Shown here: positions 28,412 to 36,897 of the stretch, one piece after another
Layout of the letters: every line of letters begins with the position of its first letter
Numbering within the stretch: position 1 is the first letter of the stretch
NCBI GenBank assembly: GCA_030426955.1
Contig: JAUHXS010000007.1
Location: 124,001-188,000, forward strand
Direction of reading: 5' to 3'
Length of the DNA: 64,000 nt
DNA from: Bacteroidia bacterium
GTDB taxonomy: Bacteria > Bacteroidota > Bacteroidia > Chitinophagales > JAUHXS01
Notes under the pieces: model-generated
Database searches by the model: none
Told to the model about the DNA's origin: nothing
Seen by the model: only the letters and a program-made list of their open reading frames with translations
Position numbers and translations under genes: made by a program

Positions 28412-30319
28412 ATGAGAGCATATCAGACTTTATTCGTACTTCTTTTATTTTTTCATTTAGCTAAAGGCTGGCAAGAAGTTCAAAAAGTAGTAGCATCAGA
28501 CAGAGGTTTTAGGGATAATTTTGGGTTATCGGTAGCCATTGATAACAATTTTGCTATTGTTGGAGCACCTTATGAAGGTACTATTGATAATACCTTAAAT
28601 GATGGCAAAGGAGCTGCTTACATATATGAAAAGAGTGCTAGTGGAGTATGGGAGCAGACGAAAAAACTTGAGGCATCTGATGGGAGCTCACATGATCTTT
28701 TTGGTTGGTCTGTCGCTATTAGTGGTGACTATGCGGTAGTTGGTGCCTACCATGATGATAGGTTTATGCTAATGCCTGATGCCTATTATGTTGGTATAGG
28801 GTCTGCCTATGTTTTTGAGAGAGATACAAATGGAAATTGGAACGAAGTGCAAAAGCTAACAGCTTCTGATCGATCATCAAGCAATGGTATGGAATTTGGC
28901 AAAAGTGTTGATATTAGTGATAATATCATTATAGTTGGAGCTCCTTTAGATAGTATTGAGAATAAAAAGCATGCTGGCTCTGTATATTACTATCAAAGAG
29001 ATAACATGGGTGTTTGGAACGAAACCAATAAAGTTACAGCCTCTGATATTCAGGAAAAAGATTTTTTTGGAAAGGATGTAGCTATAAGTAAGTTTGCCTC
29101 TATTATAAGTTCCTCTAGCGACTTTATTGATACAAATGGTAATGGCTATTTAGAAAATGCTGGAGCGGCATATGTTTTCAAGAGAAACGTTGATGAGAGT
29201 TGGCGAGAACAGCAAAAATTAGTCGCTTTGGATAGGACACAAGATGACTTCTTTGGTCATGCTGTTTCTATTTCAGATAGTTTTGTGGTAATAGGTGCGC
29301 CTTATGTAGCAAGTAATGAAAGTGGCTTGAATCCAATAAACTGGGCTGGAGCGGCGTATGTTTTTAAAGAGCATGAATTGGGGTGGCAACAAGCTCAAAA
29401 AATAGTAGCTAGTGATCGTGAGGCGGATGAATGGTTTGGCGCAGATGTTGCAATTGATGACAATAACATCGTTGTTGGGGCATTTCATGAAGATAGCGAT
29501 ACAGTTGGAGGTAGTACGATGTGGTCAGGGGCTGCATATGCGTTCACGAGAGCAATTGATGGTAATTGGAAAGAGGTCAGCAAGCTAGAAGCTTCGGATA
29601 AAAATGGGTACGATCTTTTTGGATGCGCAGTAGCAATAAGTAATGATGATATTATAACTGGAGCATATTATGAAGACGAGGATGCAGAGGGAAATAATAC
29701 CATAATGCAATCGGGATCAGCTTATCTATTCTCATGTCAACCTAGCTATGATACCTTAGTAGTAAAAGTTTGTAGTAGCTATGAATCTCCGAGTAAAAAA
29801 TATATTTGGTCAAGTTCGGGAGTTTATAATGATACACTTATAAATAATAGTGGATGTGATTCTGTAATTACAATTGATCTTGAAATTCAAACAGCTATTT
29901 TAAAAGAGGTGTATCTTGATCAAGACGAATTTTATATTGATCGACATGGCAATGTTATCAATAGTGAGGTTGAAGAATATATTGATACGATAATAAGTGG
30001 CTCAGGTTGTGACAGTATTTTAAAAATTACATTTAAAGAAGAGAATGATGACTGTATGAGCAATGTTTTTTTGCCCAACGCTTTTAGTTTAAGTGGTAAT
30101 GGCTTAAATAATACTTGGGAAGTTATGTCAAATTGTGATGATGTAGAGGAAGTTAATATATACGAAAGATGGGGGCAGTTAGCATATTCTAGTAAAAGCG
30201 AATTTTCATGGAATGGGATGAGTGATGATGGCACCCTATTTAGTCCAGGAGTCTATATGTACTCGGTTAATCTTAGGTCAGGAAAAAGGTTTGTAGGTTT
30301 TATCACCTTAATAAGGTAA
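28412..30319 (+). CDS. Secreted FG-GAP (integrin-alpha-like) repeat protein with T9SS type B sorting domain
   Basis: 635 residues. Signal peptide 1-19. Residues 22-445 contain about seven FG-GAP-type blades, each with a core like ASDR...DNFG.SVAI...AIVGAPY (for example DLFGWSVAISGDYAVVGAY and DFFGHAVSISDSFVVIGAP). This predicts a seven-bladed propeller, often calcium-binding and adhesive. A linker with Cys-containing Ig-like segments leads to the type B domain (FLPNAFSLSGNGLNNTWEV, VNIYERWGQLAYS, SPGVYMYSVNL, ending GFITLIR). The stop is 3 nt from the convergent purF stop. Confidence 0.88.
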   Translation: MRAYQTLFVLLLFFHLAKGWQEVQKVVASDRGFRDNFGLSVAIDNNFAIVGAPYEGTIDNTLNDGKGAAYIYEKSASGVWEQTKKLEASDGSSHDLFGWSVAISGDYAVVGAYHDDRFMLMPDAYYVGIGSAYVFERDTNGNWNEVQKLTASDRSSSNGMEFGKSVDISDNIIIVGAPLDSIENKKHAGSVYYYQRDNMGVWNETNKVTASDIQEKDFFGKDVAISKFASIISSSSDFIDTNGNGYLENAGAAYVFKRNVDESWREQQKLVALDRTQDDFFGHAVSISDSFVVIGAPYVASNESGLNPINWAGAAYVFKEHELGWQQAQKIVASDREADEWFGADVAIDDNNIVVGAFHEDSDTVGGSTMWSGAAYAFTRAIDGNWKEVSKLEASDKNGYDLFGCAVAISNDDIITGAYYEDEDAEGNNTIMQSGSAYLFSCQPSYDTLVVKVCSSYESPSKKYIWSSSGVYNDTLINNSGCDSVITIDLEIQTAILKEVYLDQDEFYIDRHGNVINSEVEEYIDTIISGSGCDSILKITFKEENDDCMSNVFLPNAFSLSGNGLNNTWEVMSNCDDVEEVNIYERWGQLAYSSKSEFSWNGMSDDGTLFSPGVYMYSVNLRSGKRFVGFITLIR

Positions 30320-30322
30320 TTC

Positions 30323-32224
30323 TTAATATGCTCTGGCATTGCTGCCTTCCATATAATTGATAAAAGCTTTGTTTACTACGCGATTTCCACCGGGGGTAGG
30401 ATAGTTCCCTGAAAAATACCAATCGCCACTATGATCTGGACAGGCTTCGTGAAGGCTTTCGATAGATTGATATACAATTCTGACTTCAGCATTAGTGTCA
30501 TTAGGTGTCAACAATTCCGCTATCTTATCAGAAATTTGATCTGCACTAAAAGGCTCATACACTTTGGAAACAAAGTTTTGAATATCAGTGCCCTTCTTTA
30601 AAATTTCAGCTTTGCTTTTTTGATAAACTTCTTCCAGCAACTCATCCTTATTGCTATCCTCTAGGAGAGCAACGGCAGCTCTAAAAGCAATGAAATCTTT
30701 CATCTTGGACATATCTATGCCGTAGCAATCGGGGTATCTGATTTGAGGAGCAGAAGATACAACAATGATTCTTTTAGGTTCAAGTCGGTCTAGTATTCTA
30801 ATAATACTTTGTTTTAGAGTTGTCCCTCTTACGATAGAGTCATCAATGACAACCAAATTGTCAACTTTAGATTTAACAACACCATAAGTAATGTCATAAG
30901 CGTGGGTAACCAAGTCATCACGACCACTATCCTCTGATATGAAGGTTCTAAATTTGGCATCTTTTATCGCAATCTTTTCAGAACGTATCTTAGTATTTAA
31001 GATCTTTTCAATTTCCTCGACATTGTTTTTGTCTTCAAGTTGGCTAATCTTCTTTGCCTTTAGTTCATCTAAGTGTTCTTCTAAACCTTGTATTAGGCCA
31101 TAGAAAGAAACTTCAGCCGTGTTTGGAATAAAGGAAAATACCGTATTGTCAATATCATGCTCCACAGCTTCAAGCACTTTAGGTACAAGTGCCTTTCCAA
31201 GATTTATCCTTTCCTTATAAATATCTTGGTCGTTTCCTCGAGAGAAGTATATACGCTCAAAGCTGCAAGACTTTTTCTCTAATGGTTCTTTGCATAAAAC
31301 TTCAGAAATAGAACCATTTTTCTTAACAATTAAAGCATGACCTGGCTCGATCTCTTCAATTTGTCCCGAGCTAACATCAAATACAGTCTGTATTGCAGGA
31401 CGCTCAGAGGCTACTACCACTACTTCATCATCAATATATTTAAAAGCGGGCCTAATCCCAGAAGGATCTCTTAAAACAAAAGCATCGCCATGACCTACTA
31501 AACCGACCATTGCATAACCTCCATCGAAGTTTTTGGCAGAATTAACCAAAACAGAATGAAGATCTAAATTATCTGCAATAAGCTGTGTAATAGTATTGTT
31601 ATCATGCCCTTCCTTTTTGTATTTGTTAAAAAGCTTTTGGTTCTCCTCATCTAGGAAATGACCGAACTTTTCTAAAACCGTAACATTGTCTGACTTTTCT
31701 TTAGGATGTTGACCAAGATCAACTAATTGATTAAATAGTTCATCTACATTGGTTAAATTGAAGTTGCCAGCCGTTATTAGGTTCCTTGTCATCCAGTTGT
31801 TTTGTCTTAAAAAAGGATGACAGGCTTCTATACTATTTTTACCATGTGTTCCATACCTAAGGTGACCAAGTAGTAGTTCACCTGTAAAGGATGCATTACC
31901 TTTTAGCCATTCTGCATCATTGTATAATGTATGATCTCCTTTAGAGCGTTCTTCAAAACCTTTATAGATTTTATTAAAGATGTCGCGAATGGGTTCTTTC
32001 GAGATGCTCCTGTGTCTACTGATATATCGACTACCTGGTGGCATATCCAACTTTATTGTAGCAACACCAGCACCATCTTGCCCTCTGTTACGCTGCTTTT
32101 CCATAAGCAGATACAGCTTGTTAAGCCCATAAAACGCCGAACCGTATTTTTCTTGATAAAAGCTTAACGGTTTTAAAAGCCTTATTAGGGCAATACCACA
32201 TTCATGTTTGATAAAGTCACTCAT
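30323..32224 (-). CDS. purF: Amidophosphoribosyltransferase (PurF), long Bacteroidota form
   Basis: 633 residues, longer than the 470-510 residues of well-studied PurF. The N-terminal Ntn glutaminase domain begins HECGIALI, so Cys9 would be the nucleophile after removal of a short propeptide. Further glutaminase features are NRGQDGAGV and LGHLRYGTHG. The C-terminal phosphoribosyltransferase domain has the PRPP loop VVIDDSIVRGTT (about 454-465). It makes phosphoribosylamine, the first committed step of purine synthesis. Extra length sits around residues 180-235 and 370-440, the latter Lys/Glu-rich and probably helical. ATG at 32224. Confidence 0.88.
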   Translation of the reverse strand: MSDFIKHECGIALIRLLKPLSFYQEKYGSAFYGLNKLYLLMEKQRNRGQDGAGVATIKLDMPPGSRYISRHRSISKEPIRDIFNKIYKGFEERSKGDHTLYNDAEWLKGNASFTGELLLGHLRYGTHGKNSIEACHPFLRQNNWMTRNLITAGNFNLTNVDELFNQLVDLGQHPKEKSDNVTVLEKFGHFLDEENQKLFNKYKKEGHDNNTITQLIADNLDLHSVLVNSAKNFDGGYAMVGLVGHGDAFVLRDPSGIRPAFKYIDDEVVVVASERPAIQTVFDVSSGQIEEIEPGHALIVKKNGSISEVLCKEPLEKKSCSFERIYFSRGNDQDIYKERINLGKALVPKVLEAVEHDIDNTVFSFIPNTAEVSFYGLIQGLEEHLDELKAKKISQLEDKNNVEEIEKILNTKIRSEKIAIKDAKFRTFISEDSGRDDLVTHAYDITYGVVKSKVDNLVVIDDSIVRGTTLKQSIIRILDRLEPKRIIVVSSAPQIRYPDCYGIDMSKMKDFIAFRAAVALLEDSNKDELLEEVYQKSKAEILKKGTDIQNFVSKVYEPFSADQISDKIAELLTPNDTNAEVRIVYQSIESLHEACPDHSGDWYFSGNYPTPGGNRVVNKAFINYMEGSNARAY

Positions 32225-32319
32225 CTGAACCTTTAAACAATAGTTTGAAATAGATAGTTCTAGTAAAATTAAATAAATGAATTGATATTGGCTTACCTTT
32301 ATACCTACAATATATGTTT

Positions 32320-32793
32320 ATGAGAGTATTGATGGTCTGCTTAGGAAACATTTGTAGGTCACCCTTAGCAGAGGGAATTTTAAAGCACAAGATTAAAGAG
32401 ATGGACTTAGACTGGAAAGTCGATTCGGCTGGGACTGGTTCTTGGCATATTGGAGAGCAGCCAGATCCAAGATCAATTGCAGTTGCTAGAAATCATGGAT
32501 TGGACATAGCAGACCAAAGGGGTAGGCAGTTTTCAAAAAAGGACTTTGAAGATTTTGATTTGATTTTCACCATGGATAGCGAAAATTATAAAAATGTGCT
32601 GGCAATGGCTGAAAGTGTGGATCAAAAAAATAAAGTAAAAATGATTCTCAATATGCTAGAGCCCAATAGCGACAAATCTGTGCCGGACCCCTATTGGAAT
32701 CCTACCTCGCCGGCAGGCGGGGGTGATGGTTTTGAGCAGGTGTACCGCATGCTTAATAGTGCTATAGATGCCATCATTGAGAAATATCAATAG
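32320..32793 (+). CDS. Low-molecular-weight protein tyrosine phosphatase
   Basis: 157 residues from the ATG at 32320 (an ATG two codons earlier at 32314 is possible). The P-loop CLGNICRS has catalytic Cys7 and Arg13. The general acid Asp is in VPDPYW. It removes phosphate from phosphotyrosine, and similar enzymes often act on tyrosine kinases of polysaccharide export. The segment after PDPYW is odd: NPTSPAGGGDGFEQVY where relatives usually have GG.DGFEQVY, an insertion of about seven residues encoded by a GC-rich palindrome. The insertion lies in a surface loop next to the acid loop, so activity is probably retained. Confidence 0.93.
   Translation: MRVLMVCLGNICRSPLAEGILKHKIKEMDLDWKVDSAGTGSWHIGEQPDPRSIAVARNHGLDIADQRGRQFSKKDFEDFDLIFTMDSENYKNVLAMAESVDQKNKVKMILNMLEPNSDKSVPDPYWNPTSPAGGGDGFEQVYRMLNSAIDAIIEKYQ
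32705..32722 (+). repeat. In-frame GC-rich palindromic element inside the phosphatase gene
   Basis: CCTCGCC (32705-32711), loop GGCA and GGCGGGG (32716-32722) form a 7-bp hairpin with one G-T pair. It is strikingly GC-rich for this AT-rich window and falls exactly where the protein has extra residues compared with its family. It resembles CCCGCC/GGCGGG hairpins in the gap near 52.5 kb. Confidence 0.5.
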
Positions 32794-32803
32794 TAGTAGT
32801 TCC

Positions 32804-35032
32804 TTATCGAAGTAAAGAAACATTTCCTACAAACTGTTTTAAGGTATCATTCTCATCTCTGATATTTACTTGATAAGTATAAACGTCTTCATTGTAGTTG
32901 GCTCCATTCCATTCGTGACCATTGCTAGCAGTTGAATGGTAAATTAATTGACCTTGACGGTCAAAAATAGACATACTTTCTATAATGCCTATGCTAACAA
33001 TAGGGCTAAAAGTGTTATTATAACTGTTACCATTTGGTGAGAATACGTTTGGAATAAAGACGTCACCATTATTAATCTCAGATTTAATGGCTACAAAAAT
33101 GGTGTCTTGGGTATAGCAGCCAACTGAATCTGTTAATATGGCAATATAGTATGCCGGATCTATAGGGTTTACTTCAATTTCAGAACAATTATTACAAATT
33201 GAAGAACCGTCAAGATGGTTCCAGTTTAATATGCCATTTCCTGTAGCTTGCAAAGTAATGGTCGTATTCTTATTAATAATAGTGTCATTTCCTATCTCTA
33301 GTATTGGTTTTGGCAAAATAGATATGGTAACAGAGTCTTTAATTGACGTGTAGCAAGGCTTACTGGCTTTTACATGATAGATAGTAGTTTTGCTTACAGT
33401 AGCCTGTGGATTCCCAACAGATGGGTTATTTAAGCTCTCTTTAGGTGTCCATTCATAATCATATTCTGAGAGAGAGGTGTTGCCGATGTTTAAAGTTATT
33501 GGTAATTCATTGTGACAGAAAAATGTATCAGCAACAGCAAGCTCTAAGAAGTCATCAGAAAATGGCTTTAGCTTACCAATATATCTGTTGCCATTTTTAG
33601 GAGTATAGAGAGAGTTATTGATTAAAAGAGTGTCTGTAATTTTACCTTCATAATGGAAATCTCCATATTGATCTATATGCATATCATTTGCATAGTTTCG
33701 AGGTAAATACGTTGGATAGTTCGCACTAATAAATTTCCCACTTAGATCAAAAGTTCCTTGAAAGTCAAACTGTTCTCCTTTATTTCTTTGAAAAATGCTA
33801 TCTCCAATGATGATATTCGACGAATCCTTCATGGTAGCCGTATGAAAAGCATTTAAGTAAATCTGATTATTGCAGTTGCTAATACCTAGTGCATTGGGAA
33901 ACATTTGACTTACAAAACCATAGTTATTGATTCTAATGGTTCGACTCCATCTTAGACTTCCATGCTTATCAAGCGATAAAAGGACATTATCAAAGTGTCC
34001 ATTGCTTGAAATGACACTAGAGAATGTGCTGTCCCCCCAGGTATCTCCATCTCCATAGCTTGTATATAGGTAGCAGTTTTCTTCGTCGTCTATTTCCATT
34101 TGAGTAACATCCGTGGCAAAGCTAACTAAGTTTGCAATGCCTCCTTTGACCCAAATGATATTACCATCTTTATCATACTTGGCCAAGAATCTGCCAATAT
34201 TGAAAACGCTTGGGATACCCGTAGAGGAAATAATTTGTCCATCAAAATTAGCATTTCCGTAAAATGTTCCTGCGATAAAAACATTTCCTGAATCAGAAAC
34301 TCGTATCCTATATCCCCTGTCATAGGTGGAAACTCCATCGCCAGCTCTTCGGATCCACTGTATGTTGCCACTTTGTGCATTTATTTTAGTTAAATAAATG
34401 TCATTGCCTCCTATTGGGCTTAAAGTGCTATCTCCTAAGGCCAAACTGCCGCCATACATCCCTGTTATGTAGATATTGTTATCTTTTTCAAAAAGATCTT
34501 CTATAAAAACGCCTCCGCTGTTAGAGCTTCCAGAGAGTGTCCATTTTACGTTTAAAGCTGTATCGTAGCAAAGAATAAAGATATTAAAGCCTCCAGTTCC
34601 AGAGTGTATTATAGAACTTCCATTTGGTAGGTTGAGGGTGTCATTAATAGGAAGTTGTCCTGCAAAAAATATATTTCCACTTTGATCAACATGAGCAGTT
34701 ATGGCATGATCTTGTGATATGTTTAGTAAATCTTTAGAAAAAACCAATTCCCCATTCTCATCAAACTTTGATAGTATATAGGTCATTCGATTATTTACCA
34801 ATGCCTTTCCAATGATCGTATCTGTATCAAAAATCAGACTGTCCTCCATTCCAGTATAATTAGACAGAAGATATGTGTTTTTATCCTCGCTTCTTAACAG
34901 TTTTGTTATAGACCCAGCAGTAGTTGTTCTTTTATATTGCTTGACCCATTCCCACTCCTGAGCTAATGTTGTATTACTATTGCCTAGTATTAATAGGCTT
35001 ACTACAAATAATATACTAAAGGTATTTTTCAC
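32804..35032 (-). CDS. Secreted SBBP-like propeller/Ig protein with T9SS type B sorting domain
   Basis: 742 residues. Signal peptide 1-24 (ends TTLAQ). Residues 28-490 contain propeller-like repeats in which GN.F.AG phrases recur (SGNIFFAGQL, SGNVFIAGTFYGNANF, NNIYITGMYGGSLALG). Residues 500-650 are Ig/PKD-like (YEWTPKESLNNPSVG, WNHLDGSSICNNC). The type B domain is canonical: IPNVFSPNGNSYNNTFSPIV, MSIFDRQGQLIYHS, EDVYTYQVNI, ending VGNVSLLR. Start is GTG at 35032. It faces away from the helical protein gene across a 131-bp AT-rich gap. No clear copy of the 12-bp motif lies upstream. Confidence 0.85.
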   Translation of the reverse strand: MKNTFSILFVVSLLILGNSNTTLAQEWEWVKQYKRTTTAGSITKLLRSEDKNTYLLSNYTGMEDSLIFDTDTIIGKALVNNRMTYILSKFDENGELVFSKDLLNISQDHAITAHVDQSGNIFFAGQLPINDTLNLPNGSSIIHSGTGGFNIFILCYDTALNVKWTLSGSSNSGGVFIEDLFEKDNNIYITGMYGGSLALGDSTLSPIGGNDIYLTKINAQSGNIQWIRRAGDGVSTYDRGYRIRVSDSGNVFIAGTFYGNANFDGQIISSTGIPSVFNIGRFLAKYDKDGNIIWVKGGIANLVSFATDVTQMEIDDEENCYLYTSYGDGDTWGDSTFSSVISSNGHFDNVLLSLDKHGSLRWSRTIRINNYGFVSQMFPNALGISNCNNQIYLNAFHTATMKDSSNIIIGDSIFQRNKGEQFDFQGTFDLSGKFISANYPTYLPRNYANDMHIDQYGDFHYEGKITDTLLINNSLYTPKNGNRYIGKLKPFSDDFLELAVADTFFCHNELPITLNIGNTSLSEYDYEWTPKESLNNPSVGNPQATVSKTTIYHVKASKPCYTSIKDSVTISILPKPILEIGNDTIINKNTTITLQATGNGILNWNHLDGSSICNNCSEIEVNPIDPAYYIAILTDSVGCYTQDTIFVAIKSEINNGDVFIPNVFSPNGNSYNNTFSPIVSIGIIESMSIFDRQGQLIYHSTASNGHEWNGANYNEDVYTYQVNIRDENDTLKQFVGNVSLLR

Positions 35033-35163
35033 AACTATTTTTTTGTTTACAGGAATTTATAGCCTTATAGGATAATAACAAATGATTTTTTTTAAAAACG
35101 GCTTTCCATTGAAATAAAAAACTACCTTTATTTCAATTATTTATAATAATAAAAATAGCTTTT

Positions 35164-36678
35164 GTGGAAATATTAGAGCAAGTAATAAGCACATTGACAA
35201 AGCAACAAATAAGAAATTTTAGATATTTTCTTACTGCTTACGGATCTGTGAAAGATAGTAGAAAAGATGTTGAGTTCTTAAATACGTTGGTCAAAAACAA
35301 ACCTTTTGAAGTAGACCATAAAAATTCAAATGCCTATCATCATTTGAGGAAAAGACTGTTGAAGAAGTTAGAAAACTACATTGTTTTATTACAGTTAGAT
35401 CAAAATAACAATTTGAAATGCATCAAATATGATTTCATGGCAAAAAAAATGTTAGATCACGACTTTAGAAAAAGTGCTCACTATTATACAAAAAAGGCTT
35501 TGCAAGTAGCATCGAAAGATGCTAATTATGACCTTTTAAATTATGCTTCAAAAAATGGAATTGATAATATGAAGAACTTCAATTATCAAGAAGGGTTATT
35601 GTTTGTAGAGAGCGTATTAGATAATTTGAAAAGTGTTAGTGAGCTTGCGAAAGCTAGAATAGCTTGTAGCTTAATTAGGGTTGAATTAATGGAGGCTGAA
35701 AATAAGCAGGTCAGCTATAACCTAAATGAAATAGAGCAGAAAATATTTAAAAAGTGTGAAATTAAAATAGATGGGGTATCTAATCCTGTTAGACTGAATT
35801 GGGCGTTATTTGTCAGTACGCTATATCCTCAGTACAATCAATCGAAAAGGGCTATAAAAATTGCATTAGAGACATATTATTTGTTAATAGATGATCCAAG
35901 ATTTTCTCAAGCGTCAATTCTATATAGCCAAATGGACTGGTTGGTTAACAATATTGCATATATCAAAATAAAGTTGGGTGATTACGACAAGGCAATAGAG
36001 TTTGCAGAACGCTTAGAAAAGAGACTGCTCAGTCGACCAAAGGCCATCAAAAATAGTTTTCCTTCTCTTACACTAACATATTCACTCTTTGCCCACACAT
36101 ACTTTCTTATGGGTGATATAGACAAGGCCCAAATTTTTCTTCAAAAGATGTATGAGCATACTTCGGTTGAACTAGAAAAAGATACTTGCACCATCTTTGA
36201 TGCACATCTTCAGTTTGCACAAAATCAATATGAAAATACACTTGACCTCCTAGTAAAGATTCAAAGGGTTAGCGCTAACTATGAAACATCTTTGGGGACG
36301 AGAAATATAATATTTAAGGAAATTTTTGAATGTCTTGTTCATTATGATCTGGAAAATTATGATGTTGCTCAATCAATGTCTAGGTCATTGCTAGCTAGGC
36401 ATGAGAAACTACTTAAGAACAGTAAGGACGCTTATTTGATAGAATTCTTATTGCTTGTTAAACAAATAGTAGCTAGTAAAATAAAAGGAAATCAAAAAAA
36501 CTATGATAAACTAAACCAGAAAGCCAATCTGCTTTTAGAAGAGAACAAAAAATATACCATCGTTTATATAGACAGTATCTTTCCCTTGATTTGGCTGAAA
36601 TCTAAAATTAACGATACTCCTTATTATCAGGAATTAATATCTAACCTGAAAGAGTCTAGAGGAGAATCATTAAGTTAA
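35164..36678 (+). CDS. Cytosolic helical repeat (TPR-like) protein of unknown function, paralogue B
   Basis: 504 residues, helical throughout, no signal peptide. The N-terminus (VISTLTKQQIRNFRYFLTAYGS) parallels LIHTLTKSEKRYFRIFSS of the protein at 19824-21314, and both continue with a basic helical segment (RLLKKLENYIVLLQLDQ here) and TPR-like pairs (IKIKLGDYDKAIEFAERLEKR, FLMGDIDKAQIFLQKMYEH). GTG start at 35164 is the first possible one. The two paralogues sit near the two ends of the cargo island and each lies next to a cargo gene. A regulatory or assembly role for the secreted products is conceivable but unproven. Confidence 0.7.
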   Translation: MEILEQVISTLTKQQIRNFRYFLTAYGSVKDSRKDVEFLNTLVKNKPFEVDHKNSNAYHHLRKRLLKKLENYIVLLQLDQNNNLKCIKYDFMAKKMLDHDFRKSAHYYTKKALQVASKDANYDLLNYASKNGIDNMKNFNYQEGLLFVESVLDNLKSVSELAKARIACSLIRVELMEAENKQVSYNLNEIEQKIFKKCEIKIDGVSNPVRLNWALFVSTLYPQYNQSKRAIKIALETYYLLIDDPRFSQASILYSQMDWLVNNIAYIKIKLGDYDKAIEFAERLEKRLLSRPKAIKNSFPSLTLTYSLFAHTYFLMGDIDKAQIFLQKMYEHTSVELEKDTCTIFDAHLQFAQNQYENTLDLLVKIQRVSANYETSLGTRNIIFKEIFECLVHYDLENYDVAQSMSRSLLARHEKLLKNSKDAYLIEFLLLVKQIVASKIKGNQKNYDKLNQKANLLLEENKKYTIVYIDSIFPLIWLKSKINDTPYYQELISNLKESRGESLS

Positions 36679-36690
36679 TAGAGTATGAGT
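36679..36690 (+). promoter_or_regulatory. Recurrent motif, copy F (TAGAGTATGAGT)
   Basis: Two mismatches to the exact form, directly after the stop of the helical protein gene and 96 bp before the 29-codon ORF at 36775. The only copy not followed by a large secreted gene. Confidence 0.35.
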
Positions 36691-36774
36691 TGAGGCATAT
36701 TCTTAACATTTCCTTAAGAAAAAACAAATACTGTGTTAATATTTGAGTGTTTACTTTGTATCAAGTGAAAAACA

Positions 36775-36864
36775 ATGAGTAAAAAACACTTACATCTTTA
36801 TTCTGTTCTTTTGCTCGGCATAGTAACAATAATTGTTGCGATCAATATTACAATTGGGTTTTAG
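36775..36864 (+). CDS. Possible 29-residue single-pass membrane peptide
   Basis: ATG at 36775, stop TAG at 36862-36864. After a basic start (MSKKHLH) about 19 hydrophobic residues follow (SVLLLGIVTIIVAINITIG), giving one predicted membrane span. It lies alone between two convergent genes and 96 bp after motif copy F, which gives some support for its own promoter. No homologue is known to me. It could also be a chance ORF. Confidence 0.35.
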   Translation: MSKKHLHLYSVLLLGIVTIIVAINITIGF

Positions 36865-36897
36865 TCTTCGGCTGTGAGGAATCATAAGATGAAGCAG

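Noticed and set aside
28412-29740. Repeated ASDR/DLFG sequence blocks as a DNA repeat or CRISPR
   Set aside because: The blocks are diverged in DNA and encode regular FG-GAP propeller blades of about 55-65 residues; no short identical repeats with spacers are seen.
35055-35065. Possible further copy of the 12-bp motif on the minus strand before the gene at 35032
   Set aside because: Only a partial match (GGCTATAAAT against GACTATAAAC) and about 25 bp from the start codon, unlike the 65-96 bp of the six copies.
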